64,000 bases of DNA from Fimousia sp045616445. Lineage in GTDB: Bacteria; Bacillota; Clostridia; Lachnospirales; Lachnospiraceae. Below are positions 34,386-42,260 of the stretch, in pieces (positions within the stretch are counted from its first letter, which is position 1; each line of letters opens with the position of its first letter). The notes under the pieces are model-generated. The model was not told the DNA's origin and did not search any database. It was given only the letters and a program-made list of their open reading frames with translations. A program made the translations under genes and the position numbers. The stretch is taken from positions 1-64,000 of the forward strand of contig JAZLGR010000004.1 of assembly GCA_045616445.1 (NCBI GenBank), written 5' to 3'.

Positions 34386-34423
34386 AAGGGTGTCACAGAT
34401 AAGTGACACCCTTGTTGCTTTCA
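34386..34423 (+). terminator. Intrinsic terminator
   Basis: AAGGGTGTCAC (34386-34396) pairs with GTGACACCCTT (34403-34413), followed by TTGTTGCTTT. Confidence 0.8.
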
Positions 34424-34471
34424 TGGTATAATATATATATGATAACACCAGACTTAGAAAGGAGTGTTCTT

Positions 34472-35863
34472 ATGTTTATCTGTCATTCCTGTGGATCCAA
34501 CATCCATTTTTCGCCAGAGAAACAGAAATTAGTCTGTGATTACTGTGGCAATGAATATACAACCAAAGAATATAATGAACAGGCAGCCTTAGGGGCAGAA
34601 GCACATGACGATGAAACCTATGCTGTGACAGTATTTACCTGTCCACAGTGTGGTGGTGAGATCATGACCCAGGATGATACTGCAGCAACCTTCTGCAGCT
34701 ACTGTGGATCTTCTGTCATGTTAGACCGGGTCATTCGTGAAGAGATGAAACCAGATTATGTCATTCCATTTAAAGTGACGAAGGAAGAATGTGAAAAACA
34801 ATATCGAAAACTGATCAGTAAGTCCAGATATCTGCCAAGACAGATGAAGGATGACAATCACATTGCCCAGTTCCGGGCAATCTACATGCCATACTGGGTG
34901 TATGAGAGCTATATCGACGATTTTACTGCCCACAGTCAGTATCCGCCTAATGCACAGTATGAACATCTGATTACGGAGAAGTATACTGTGAAGGTTCATG
35001 CAGAAGGGAAAGTAGAAGGTGTGGAATATGATGCGTCCTCCACCTTTGCAGATCAGCTAAGCGGTGCCATTGCACCATATTATCTGAAGGAGCGGGTGGA
35101 CTTTCATCCAAGTTATCTGAGTGGATTCTATGCGGATAGCAATGATTTGGATGTATCGGTTTATGAAAAGCTTGCAGAGAGAGAGACCCTCAAGAAGGTC
35201 AGTGATGAACTGAGTAAAGTGCCGGCACTGGCCAAATACCAGCTGACCAGTGACCGATTACAGGATACCCATAATCTGGTCCGCCAGGCGAAACCAAAGC
35301 TTGCCTTTTATCCGGTTTGGTTCTTAGCCAGCAAGAGCCGGAATGGCAAGAAAGTAAGTTATGCTGTAGTCAATGGACAGACAGGTAAAAGCGCAGCAGA
35401 CCTGCCCATTGATTTTGGCAAATATCTTCTGTCTTCTCTACTGATTGCACTTCCGATTTTCCTGATCTTTAATCTGCTGTTGACACTGACGCCTGCCAAG
35501 GCAGTCATTGCATCCATCCTGCTGGCAATCGCAGGCATCCGTATTGCACGAATCGATCGGGAGAAGGTGAAAAACCGGGTCTATGGATGGGATGATGTGG
35601 GGTGGACCCACAAAGAAAAACAAAACAGAATCTATAAAGCCAGCTACCATGATGTGAAATCCTTCCTGCCAGTGATCGGTATCATCTTAGGAATCGCAGT
35701 TTTGATCATCAATCCTGCCAGAGATATCATCTTCTATGGTGTGGCAGCGCTCATCAGTTTACTGGTGGTACTGACCTTCTTAGGCATTGTCAGAGACTAT
35801 AACAAGCTCTCCACCAGAAAGATGCCGCAGCTCAATAAGCGAGGAGGTGAAGAGCATGTATAG
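34472..35863 (+). CDS. Zinc-ribbon membrane protein
   Basis: 463 residues from ATG 34472 behind AAAGGAGTG. Two zinc ribbons sit at the N-terminus: CHSCG with CDYCG, then CPQCGG with CSYCGSS. A central soluble region with YMPYWVYES follows. Two pairs of hydrophobic helices lie in the C-terminal third. The same architecture is found in many Firmicutes beside TPM-domain genes. Here the TPM gene overlaps its last eight bases, so the two proteins probably work together at the membrane. Function is unknown. Confidence 0.7.
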   Translation: MFICHSCGSNIHFSPEKQKLVCDYCGNEYTTKEYNEQAALGAEAHDDETYAVTVFTCPQCGGEIMTQDDTAATFCSYCGSSVMLDRVIREEMKPDYVIPFKVTKEECEKQYRKLISKSRYLPRQMKDDNHIAQFRAIYMPYWVYESYIDDFTAHSQYPPNAQYEHLITEKYTVKVHAEGKVEGVEYDASSTFADQLSGAIAPYYLKERVDFHPSYLSGFYADSNDLDVSVYEKLAERETLKKVSDELSKVPALAKYQLTSDRLQDTHNLVRQAKPKLAFYPVWFLASKSRNGKKVSYAVVNGQTGKSAADLPIDFGKYLLSSLLIALPIFLIFNLLLTLTPAKAVIASILLAIAGIRIARIDREKVKNRVYGWDDVGWTHKEKQNRIYKASYHDVKSFLPVIGIILGIAVLIINPARDIIFYGVAALISLLVVLTFLGIVRDYNKLSTRKMPQLNKRGGEEHV

Positions 35864-36713
35864 AACCATAAAAACATGGATGATCTGTATGCTGGCCTCC
35901 CTGATGCTCTTCATTGGCATGCAGCAGGAAGTTGTGGCAAAACCAGCGTCAGAAGCGACAAGCCATCAGATTCTTATCGACGATCAGGCAGATCTTCTCA
36001 CCGATGAAGAAGAGGCAGCTCTGCAGGAAGATATGAAACCGTTGGCTGAGTTTGGTCATATCGGATTCGTGTCCGTGGATCATAATCTCTTTGGCTCCAC
36101 CAAAGCACTGGCAAAGAGCTACTATCGTGATCATTTTGCTAAGGAAGATGGCACCCTGTTTATCATTGATATGCAGGAACGATATATCTACCTGTTCTCC
36201 GGCGGCGCAAACTACAGCATTGTATCCAAACGCCGTGCGGAAGTCATCACCGATAACTGCTATCGATATGCCTCCAAACAGCAGTATTATGCATGTGCGA
36301 AAGAAGCATATGATGAAGTCCATGAGCTGATGATCGGCAACCGGATTGCTCAGCCGATGAAGTATATCAGCAATGGGATTCTGGCATTGCTGCTGGCGCT
36401 GATTTTAAATTATCTTTATGTGCGCAAAGCAACCAACAATCAGGGAACCAAAACCGTTGACCGTCAGGTCAATATCGATGTGAACTTTACAGAAGGTCCG
36501 GAAGTGCTGGATGTGAAGATTAACCGTCCACAGAGAAGGGTCGGCATCTCCAGTGGATATATAGAATCTTCCAGTTCTTCAAGCTCCTCAAGCTCTTCAA
36601 GCTACGGATCCTCCAGATCTTCAGGAAGCTCCTACAGTGGCGGAAGCAGCTCTTCCGGCCGAAGCAGTGGAGGCGGAAGCTTCAAAAGTGGCGGCGGTGG
36701 GCATAAATTCTAA
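35856..36713 (+). CDS. TPM-domain membrane protein with Ser/Gly-rich tail
   Basis: 285 residues, ATG 35856 behind GAGGAGGTG, overlapping the upstream gene. Signal peptide (1-28), a TPM_phosphatase domain (about 40-165; ILIDDQADLLTDEEE and TLFIIDMQERYIYLF), one membrane helix (about 180-198), and a low-complexity tail of Ser then Gly ending GGGGHKF. TPM proteins include a plant photosystem II repair factor and bacterial proteins thought to assist membrane-protein quality control. The Ser/Gly tail is typical of the YgcG group. Confidence 0.8.
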   Translation: MYRTIKTWMICMLASLMLFIGMQQEVVAKPASEATSHQILIDDQADLLTDEEEAALQEDMKPLAEFGHIGFVSVDHNLFGSTKALAKSYYRDHFAKEDGTLFIIDMQERYIYLFSGGANYSIVSKRRAEVITDNCYRYASKQQYYACAKEAYDEVHELMIGNRIAQPMKYISNGILALLLALILNYLYVRKATNNQGTKTVDRQVNIDVNFTEGPEVLDVKINRPQRRVGISSGYIESSSSSSSSSSSSYGSSRSSGSSYSGGSSSSGRSSGGGSFKSGGGGHKF

Positions 36714-36786
36714 TTGCGCCACTGAACCTGTATCAATATTAATCGCTCATCGATCATAATATATACAATGAAAATAGACACAATAA

Positions 36787-36815
36787 AAGGACAGGAGATT
36801 ATTCCTGTCCTTCTT
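36787..36815. terminator. Bidirectional terminator overlapping the hypB stop
   Basis: AAGGACAGGA (36787-36796) pairs with TCCTGTCCTT (36803-36812), with T-runs either way. The minus-strand hypB ends within the stem. Confidence 0.75.
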
Positions 36816-37479
36816 TGATCCATTCCATGGTATTTTTGATGATCCAGTCTGATACTTCAGAGAGGCCTTCTCCGGTTTTGGCGGAGACACATATAATATC
36901 AATCAGCGGATTGCGCATCTTTGCGTAGTCCGTTACTTTTTGCAGATCAAAATCGAAATATGGCATGACATCGATTTTGTTGATGATGAGAAGCTGGCAG
37001 GTCTCATACATCAGAGGGTATTTTAATGGTTTGTCGTGTCCTTCCGGAACGGATAGGATGGTGACATTCTTCACAGCCCCTGTGTCAAACTCTGCCGGGC
37101 AAACCAGATTGCCCACATTTTCCAAGATGACAAGGTCGTAGTCGCTGCTGCCAACTTCCATGAGTCCCTGGCGGGTCATATCTGCATCAAGATGGCACAT
37201 GCCGCCTGTATGAATCTGAATGGAATCCACACCGATTTCCTGCATGGATTTGGCATCCACGTCGGAATCAATATCTGCTTCCATTACTGCAAAATGTAGT
37301 TTTTCTTTTAAATCACCGGCAATGCCCTTCAAGAGGGTGGTTTTGCCAGCACCTGGAGAAGACATGAGATTCAATAAGAATGTTTTCTCCTCTTTTAACT
37401 GATTGCGAAGACGATTGGCATCTGCGTTGTTGTCTTCGAACACACTCTGTTTTACTTCAATAATTCTGATATCTTCCAT
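36799..37479 (-). CDS. hypB: Hydrogenase/urease nickel incorporation GTPase HypB
   Basis: 226 residues. The P-loop is SSPGAGKTTLL near residue 40, with EADIDSDVDAKSM, the CHLDAD metal site, LVILENVGNLVCPAEFDTGA and the NKID specificity motif. HypB loads nickel into hydrogenases or other nickel enzymes using GTP. No His-rich leader is present, so it does not store nickel. It is the third gene of a minus-strand operon with a ferredoxin-like protein and a short HypA. The other Hyp proteins (C to F) and any nickel enzyme are not in the window. Confidence 0.93.
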   Translation of the reverse strand: MEDIRIIEVKQSVFEDNNADANRLRNQLKEEKTFLLNLMSSPGAGKTTLLKGIAGDLKEKLHFAVMEADIDSDVDAKSMQEIGVDSIQIHTGGMCHLDADMTRQGLMEVGSSDYDLVILENVGNLVCPAEFDTGAVKNVTILSVPEGHDKPLKYPLMYETCQLLIINKIDVMPYFDFDLQKVTDYAKMRNPLIDIICVSAKTGEGLSEVSDWIIKNTMEWIKEGQE

Positions 37480-37517
37480 TCTATTATCCTCTATATTATC
37501 TGCACTCCCATCCAGGC

Positions 37518-38534
37518 CTAATCATCAGATAAGATTAAGTCCAGATTGTAATCCTTAAGGAAATACTCCTGCAGATCTTCACGCATTGGCATGGTCTGTT
37601 TTAACTTGATTGCGTCAAACTTACAGCGGGCTTTGCAAATGCCGCAGCCAACGCAGGATTCCTGATTAATTCTGACTTTTCCATCCTCGCCAAAGGAAAT
37701 GGCTTCGACTGGACATCCGTTGTGGCCAACAGCGCATTGCTTGCAGCCGACACATCTGCTACGGTTTGGTACTGCGGTCCAGCCAGATGGGTGGAAGCGA
37801 TGACGTTCATTGGAAGTTGCGTTACGTGCCAGTCTCATGGCGATGCAGCAGCATGGACAGCAGAAGCAGATTTCAAGGAAATGGTCCATCATATCATTGC
37901 GGACACCCCAAAGCATCTGTTCCACTTCAATCCAGACAGCCTGACCCATCAGACCAACTCTGGCAGCTTCATCCACCCTTGCGCAGGCTTCTTCATAGGT
38001 AAAACGTCTTCCTAATTTATGTTTTACAACAGTTCTTGCTGCATCTCCGAGGAAGAGGCAACCAAGATCGTGAGGGAAATCCTTACAGTCGTTGGCATCA
38101 CGACAGAGGCAGCTGTCCATGCCGGCGATGTAATCGATCTTCTTTAAGGATGCCTTGATCATGTCAAGGGGTACGATTACCTTCTCACCCTGATCAGACA
38201 CATCCACATTGAGCGGCATGACAATGGTTCCTGTGTGTGCTTCGTTGTCCGGATAGAGCTTGATGCCCTGTTTGTAGATGCGTGCTTTTAATCCGCCTTC
38301 TTTCATCCAAACAGAGAATTTCACAAATATGTGATAAAGTTTTAAGGCAAGTGGCCAGCGCTTATCACTCATATAAAGAACGTGTTCTAAAATCCAGTTG
38401 TAGATTCCAAGGCCGTTAGGCTTATTCTTATATCGAGGGAATCTATTATTCTTACGATCAAGACGTTCCTGATCCAGAAAAAGGACATTGCCCTCTTCAT
38501 CAATTTGAATTGGTTTTTTGTTAGTTGTTTCCAT
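37518..38534 (-). CDS. Ferredoxin-type 4Fe-4S protein between hypA and hypB
   Basis: 338 residues from the ATG at 38534, preceded by AAGAGGAATT; a longer frame begins at 38564 and overlaps hypA. The middle has GMDSCLCRDANDC and a CFCCPCCC cluster. The C-terminus holds two ferredoxin motifs: CVGCKQCAVGHNGCP, with an unusual spacing, and CVGCGICKARC. It could pass electrons or hold clusters. Its place between two nickel chaperone genes links it to metallocentre assembly. This association occurs in clostridial genomes, but the role is unproven. Confidence 0.75.
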   Translation of the reverse strand: METTNKKPIQIDEEGNVLFLDQERLDRKNNRFPRYKNKPNGLGIYNWILEHVLYMSDKRWPLALKLYHIFVKFSVWMKEGGLKARIYKQGIKLYPDNEAHTGTIVMPLNVDVSDQGEKVIVPLDMIKASLKKIDYIAGMDSCLCRDANDCKDFPHDLGCLFLGDAARTVVKHKLGRRFTYEEACARVDEAARVGLMGQAVWIEVEQMLWGVRNDMMDHFLEICFCCPCCCIAMRLARNATSNERHRFHPSGWTAVPNRSRCVGCKQCAVGHNGCPVEAISFGEDGKVRINQESCVGCGICKARCKFDAIKLKQTMPMREDLQEYFLKDYNLDLILSDD

Positions 38535-38553
38535 ATTTAATTCCTCTTTATGA

Positions 38554-38796
38554 TTAATATCCAAGATCTTTGATGATCAGGCCATCACCGGCAACCATCA
38601 TAATCTTTAATTTGGCTTTTTGTAATACAGGATAAGCGTCTGCAGCCACTGGGAAGAGTTTTGTCAGATAACGTGGAACAAATCCAGAGGTAGTGCCGAC
38701 TTCCAAAGTTATGAATTTTACTCGTTTGATATTATTCTGTATTGTTACGCCATATACAGTTTTTACAATCTGGCGCAATACACCTAATTCGTGCAT
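38554..38796 (-). CDS. hypA: HypA-like nickel chaperone lacking its zinc-ribbon domain
   Basis: 80 residues from ATG 38796 (AAAGGAGAATATATT before it); the family-defining start MHELG with His2, the nickel ligand, is present. The alpha/beta body matches HypA (VKFITLEVGTTSGFVPRYL). Ordinary HypA has about 113 residues and a four-Cys zinc loop. Here KLKIMMVAGDGLIIKDLGY joins the body directly to the usual C-terminal strand and all four Cys are absent. This is an internal deletion that keeps the ends. It may still bind nickel through the N-terminus. Confidence 0.8.
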   Translation of the reverse strand: MHELGVLRQIVKTVYGVTIQNNIKRVKFITLEVGTTSGFVPRYLTKLFPVAADAYPVLQKAKLKIMMVAGDGLIIKDLGY

Positions 38797-38903
38797 AATA
38801 TATTCTCCTTTATTGCAATAATACAATTGTATTTTTTACGATTTAAGAAGTCAACATGGAAACATAAAAAAATCTTTATTCTAAAAGTTTTAATAATGAT
38901 ACA

Positions 38904-38936
38904 GAAGAAAAGGACGATACATTTGCCGTATCGCCC
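38904..38936 (-). terminator. Terminator of the hydG operon
   Basis: On the minus strand GGGCGATAC (38936-38928) pairs with GTATCGTCC (38920-38912), followed by TTTTCTT. Confidence 0.75.
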
Positions 38937-38960
38937 TTGTTTTAGCTTGCAAAATTCAGA

Positions 38961-40409
38961 TTAGAAACGGAAATCTCTGCGATTGGAATTCTTGATGTCC
39001 TGAACATTCTGTTTTGCGATTTCTTTGGCTTTTGGATTTGGAATCTTTTCTAATTCCTGTTCGATGAGTGCAAAGCCGCGTTCTTTTGTTTCTTCAGAAG
39101 CATAGTCTACTAAGTATTCTGTTAATGTCATCAATGCATTCGGATGGCAGCAGTTTAAGATCTGGCCAGTTTTGCAAAGGGACATGAAACGGTCACCGGT
39201 ACGGCCTTCGCGGTAGCATGCAGTACAGAAGGATGGGATGTGATCCTTTTCCATTAACCAGTTTACAACTTCATCTAATGTTCTCTGGTCAGATACATCG
39301 AACTGTTCGGAGTCATGTGGACGTTCTTCTTCTGTGTAACCGCCAACGGAAGTTCTGGAACCGCCACTGATCTGGGAAATACCAAGTTCAAGTACTTTGG
39401 CACGAACTGCTTCTGTTTCACGTGTGGAGATGATCATACCTGTGTAAGGTACTGCAAGACGGATACAAGCGATGATCTTCTCGAATGTTTCGTCCGGAAT
39501 GGAATTATCGAATACATCTGGGTCGATGTCATCTGCACGTTTTACTCGTGGTACGGAAATAGTATGTGGTCCAACGCCGTGAACTGCTTCTAAATGTTCT
39601 GCATGCATTAACAAGCCTGCAAATTCGTATTTGTACATCTCAAGACCAAATAATACACCGAGACCTACGTCATCGATACCACCTTCCATGGCACGGTCCA
39701 TAGCTTCTGTATGGTAACAGTAGTTGTGCTTTGGTCCTGTTGGATGAAGCTGTTCGTAGCTTTCTTTGTGGTATGTTTCCTGGAATAAGATATAAGTACC
39801 GATGCCTGCTTCTTTGAGCATACGATATTCTTCCACTGTGGTAGCGGCGATGTTAACATTGACACGGCGAATATCACCATTCTTGTGGTGGATGCTGTAA
39901 ATGGTTTTGATGGATTCTAAGATATATTCGATTGGGTTGTTCACTGGGTCTTCCCCTGCTTCAAGTGCAAGACGTTTGTGACCCATATCCTGAAGTGCGA
40001 TTACTTCCTGACGAATCTCTTCCTGTGTTAATTTTTTACGGGCGATGTGTTTGTTCTTTAAATGGTAAGGACAGTATACACAGCCGTTGACACAGTAGTT
40101 GGATAAGTAAAGTGGTGCAAACATAACGATACGGTTGCCGTAGAATGCTAATTTGATTTCTTTGGCGATTTCGTACATCTTTTCGATCTTTTCAGGAATG
40201 TCACAAGCAAGAAGTACAGATGCTTCTCTGTGTGTAAGACCTTTGCAGACACAGCCCTTTTCAGTCTTTACTGGACGTGCTTTTTCAAGGATTTCATCGA
40301 TTAATGCTTCATTGTTCTTGTTTGCTTCTGCGTAAGCCAAAGTTTCTAAGATTTCTTCATGATTGATGAATTCTTCAGCTTTTAAGGATTTTGGATTAAA
40401 TTCAAACAT
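38961..40409 (-). CDS. hydG: [FeFe]-hydrogenase H-cluster radical SAM maturase HydG
   Basis: 482 residues from ATG 40409, with AAAGGTGAG before it. The radical SAM motif CVNGCVYC (Cys106, 110, 113) has the CxxxCxxC spacing. The C-terminal cluster motif lies in CTACYREGRTGDRFMSLC and the following LNCCHPNA. HydG splits tyrosine to give CO and cyanide for the diiron site of [FeFe]-hydrogenase. HydE, HydF and the hydrogenase are not here. The gene shares a transcript with a TM1266-type regulator. Length and motifs are complete. Confidence 0.95.
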   Translation of the reverse strand: MFEFNPKSLKAEEFINHEEILETLAYAEANKNNEALIDEILEKARPVKTEKGCVCKGLTHREASVLLACDIPEKIEKMYEIAKEIKLAFYGNRIVMFAPLYLSNYCVNGCVYCPYHLKNKHIARKKLTQEEIRQEVIALQDMGHKRLALEAGEDPVNNPIEYILESIKTIYSIHHKNGDIRRVNVNIAATTVEEYRMLKEAGIGTYILFQETYHKESYEQLHPTGPKHNYCYHTEAMDRAMEGGIDDVGLGVLFGLEMYKYEFAGLLMHAEHLEAVHGVGPHTISVPRVKRADDIDPDVFDNSIPDETFEKIIACIRLAVPYTGMIISTRETEAVRAKVLELGISQISGGSRTSVGGYTEEERPHDSEQFDVSDQRTLDEVVNWLMEKDHIPSFCTACYREGRTGDRFMSLCKTGQILNCCHPNALMTLTEYLVDYASEETKERGFALIEQELEKIPNPKAKEIAKQNVQDIKNSNRRDFRF

Positions 40410-40481
40410 GTTTCTCACCTTTCTTCTATACATATTTTATAGATTTGATTTTTGATGACTGGCCTTTCGTCCTCTTTCGGA

Positions 40482-40745
40482 TTAAGGTTCGATTTTGGAA
40501 ATAACCTTGGAGTAGGCAGTTTTGACACTGATTCCAGGCAGTTTTCCTATTTTTCCTGACAAAGTGGAAATTTCATTCTGTGGGGCATCGACTGCCACAC
40601 TGATGATATTTACATTCTTTTCGCGATATGGGATTCCCATGCGGCCGATGATATACCTTCCGTATTCATGGAGAAGCTCATTCATCTTTTCAACGGATGT
40701 CGGATCTTCCACGATGATTCCCATAATTGCTACTCTTGATTCCAT
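40482..40745 (-). CDS. TM1266-family iron-only hydrogenase system regulator
   Basis: 87 residues. It opens with MESRVAIMGIIVEDP and contains GRYIIGRMGIPYREK and LSGKIGKLPGISVKT, the pattern of the small ferredoxin-fold TM1266 family (NikR/ACT-like C-terminal domain without a DNA-binding part). The family is nearly always found with HydEFG genes, as here 72 bases upstream of hydG. It is thought to act as a regulator or sensor for hydrogenase maturation. Transcription begins in the leader to its right. Confidence 0.9.
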   Translation of the reverse strand: MESRVAIMGIIVEDPTSVEKMNELLHEYGRYIIGRMGIPYREKNVNIISVAVDAPQNEISTLSGKIGKLPGISVKTAYSKVISKIEP

Positions 40746-40759
40746 AAAAAACTCCTCTT

Positions 40760-40877
40760 ATAAACTAAAAAAGGTCAGGGCATAGTATCCCTAACCTGAC
40801 GTAACTTATTCACACATATAGTTTGTCTTAGTTGTATGCCTTTCATTCAGAACCTGTCTTCATGTCAGGGATAACCT
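40760..40877 (-). ncRNA. Attenuator-like leader RNA of the TM1266-hydG operon
   Basis: Read on the minus strand from about 40877. An early segment CAGGTTATCCCTGAC (40878-40864) can pair with a late one, GTCAGGTTAGGGATA (40800-40786). The late one otherwise forms the terminator GTCAGG/CCTGAC (40800-40795 with 40779-40774) followed by six T residues (40772-40767). The early segment can also close on itself (CAGG/CCTG). These mutually exclusive pairings are the mark of a regulated leader. I cannot match it to a known riboswitch class. Confidence 0.55.
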
Positions 40878-40883
40878 GAACCT

Positions 40884-40912
40884 ATTATAGCATTGTGACT
40901 TCCAAATAACAA
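40884..40912 (-). promoter_or_regulatory. Promoter of the TM1266-hydG leader
   Basis: On the minus strand TTGTTA (40912-40907), 17 bp, TATAAT (40889-40884). Confidence 0.7.
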
Positions 40913-41132
40913 CAATTGATATTTTTTTCACCGGATGTCGATACAGAAAGGTTCCATGTTATAATAATTTCATGGAGGAACATATGTCATGAGGAAACAA
41001 TCAGTGATTTTCCCTGTAAATGAAAAAGAGTGAATTAAAAAAGATAGATCCTCCGATTATGATAGAAACATAAGAACAAGGCTATGAACGATGAACTTTG
41101 GGAGAGAGTTAGATTAGAAAAGGAGATTTATT

Positions 41133-41498
41133 ATGAAAGTAATTTACGAAAATCAGGTACAGAATATTGGTTCCGGAGCAAATGATTTCAAAGACAGCGG
41201 AATGATCATTTTATTTGGTGACAGCGCACCAGACAGCATCAAAGATTTCTGCTATTCCGTTAATGTAAATCCAATCAATGGAACAATCGCAGCAGGTCAG
41301 ACAATGAAAATTGGCGACAGCGAATATAAAATTACAGCAGTTGGAGAAGAAGCACCTGTCACATTAGCTGGTCTTGGACATTGCACCATTAACTTCAGTG
41401 GGGCAACAGAAGTGGAACTTCCAGGTACCATCTATCTTGAAAGTAAACCACAGCCAGAAATCGTGATTGGAACTACCATTCAGATTATTGAAGGCTAA
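41133..41498 (+). CDS. PTS glucitol/sorbitol-type EIIA protein, orphan
   Basis: 121 residues after AAGGAG. Blocks MKVIYENQVQNIGSGANDF, MIILFGDSAPDSIKDFCYS and ITAVGEEAPVTLAGLGH match the PTSIIA_gutA family. In a complete system this protein passes phosphate from HPr to the glucitol permease. No IIB, IIC, dehydrogenase or regulator lies nearby and a terminator follows, so it is transcribed alone. It may serve a distant permease or act as a regulatory phosphoprotein. A 14-codon ORF at 40991-41035 lies before it. Confidence 0.85.
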   Translation: MKVIYENQVQNIGSGANDFKDSGMIILFGDSAPDSIKDFCYSVNVNPINGTIAAGQTMKIGDSEYKITAVGEEAPVTLAGLGHCTINFSGATEVELPGTIYLESKPQPEIVIGTTIQIIEG

Positions 41499-41540
41499 TT
41501 AGAATACAGGGGAGCTAATCAGAATATAAGAGAATTAGAT

Positions 41541-41592
41541 AAAGAAGAACTCATTTACACACTTTTGCGGGAGATGAGTTCTTCTTTTTTGT
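41541..41592 (+). terminator. Intrinsic terminator
   Basis: AAGAAGAACTCAT pairs with ATGAGTTCTTCTT around a loop of about 20 bases, followed by TTTTG. Confidence 0.85.
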
Positions 41593-41599
41593 TGTGTAA

Positions 41600-42250
41600 G
41601 ATATTTTGCGAGAAATAGGTGGCTGGCAGTGAACGAAAAGTGTAATTCGGTGTAGCAAAGTGATGCTGATGGCGGTCAGATTTTCACTTTTCTCATCTAT
41701 TTATAAAAATAGTGATCTTCAATTTGCGAGGCATATCACATCTGTGTTGTCCGCAGCCAATAAGTGTAATCGAAATTTTAAGGACTATCACATTTAGCTT
41801 GCCGGCTTGCTTTAAGTGACACGCTTTCGCTCTCGTGGGCCGGTATTCTAGCCGATAAGCTGTGAAATAGCAAGTCCAGCTCGCTTTTTGAGGTCTTTCG
41901 CTATCACATTCTGGATTTTCTAGCCGGAAAGTGTACATAGGGGAAATAGTAGAATCACTTAATCAATATTTTGAACTGAGAAGTGTTACTCCCATACTTT
42001 TCATATACACTTTTTAGACAGAGGAGATAGAAAAGTGACATTCCGCCGCGCTGCGCCAGACCAGGCGATCAATTCAGCCTACACTTGCCACGCCATACCA
42101 GACCAGGCGACCAAGCTGACTCAATTAATCTAATTCAAATAATAAATTTCTTCCTTTATAATAAAAAAAGGCTATACAAACAGCCAAAATGAATACTCAT
42201 AAACCATATTTATGAATCAATTCTACGTACAAAAAATAAAATCACATAAA
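41600..42250. other. Gene-free stretch with dispersed repeats
   Basis: No protein gene is visible. TATCACAT occurs at 41734, 41786 and 41902. CCAGACCAGGCGA occurs at 42056 and 42098. AAGTGTAAT or AAGTGTACA words recur. Inverted GCCGGC/GCCGG pairs lie at 41801 and 41839. Base content is uneven with GC-rich islands. It may be a remnant of a repetitive intergenic element. Confidence 0.45.
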
Positions 42251-42260
42251 GGAGAAAACA

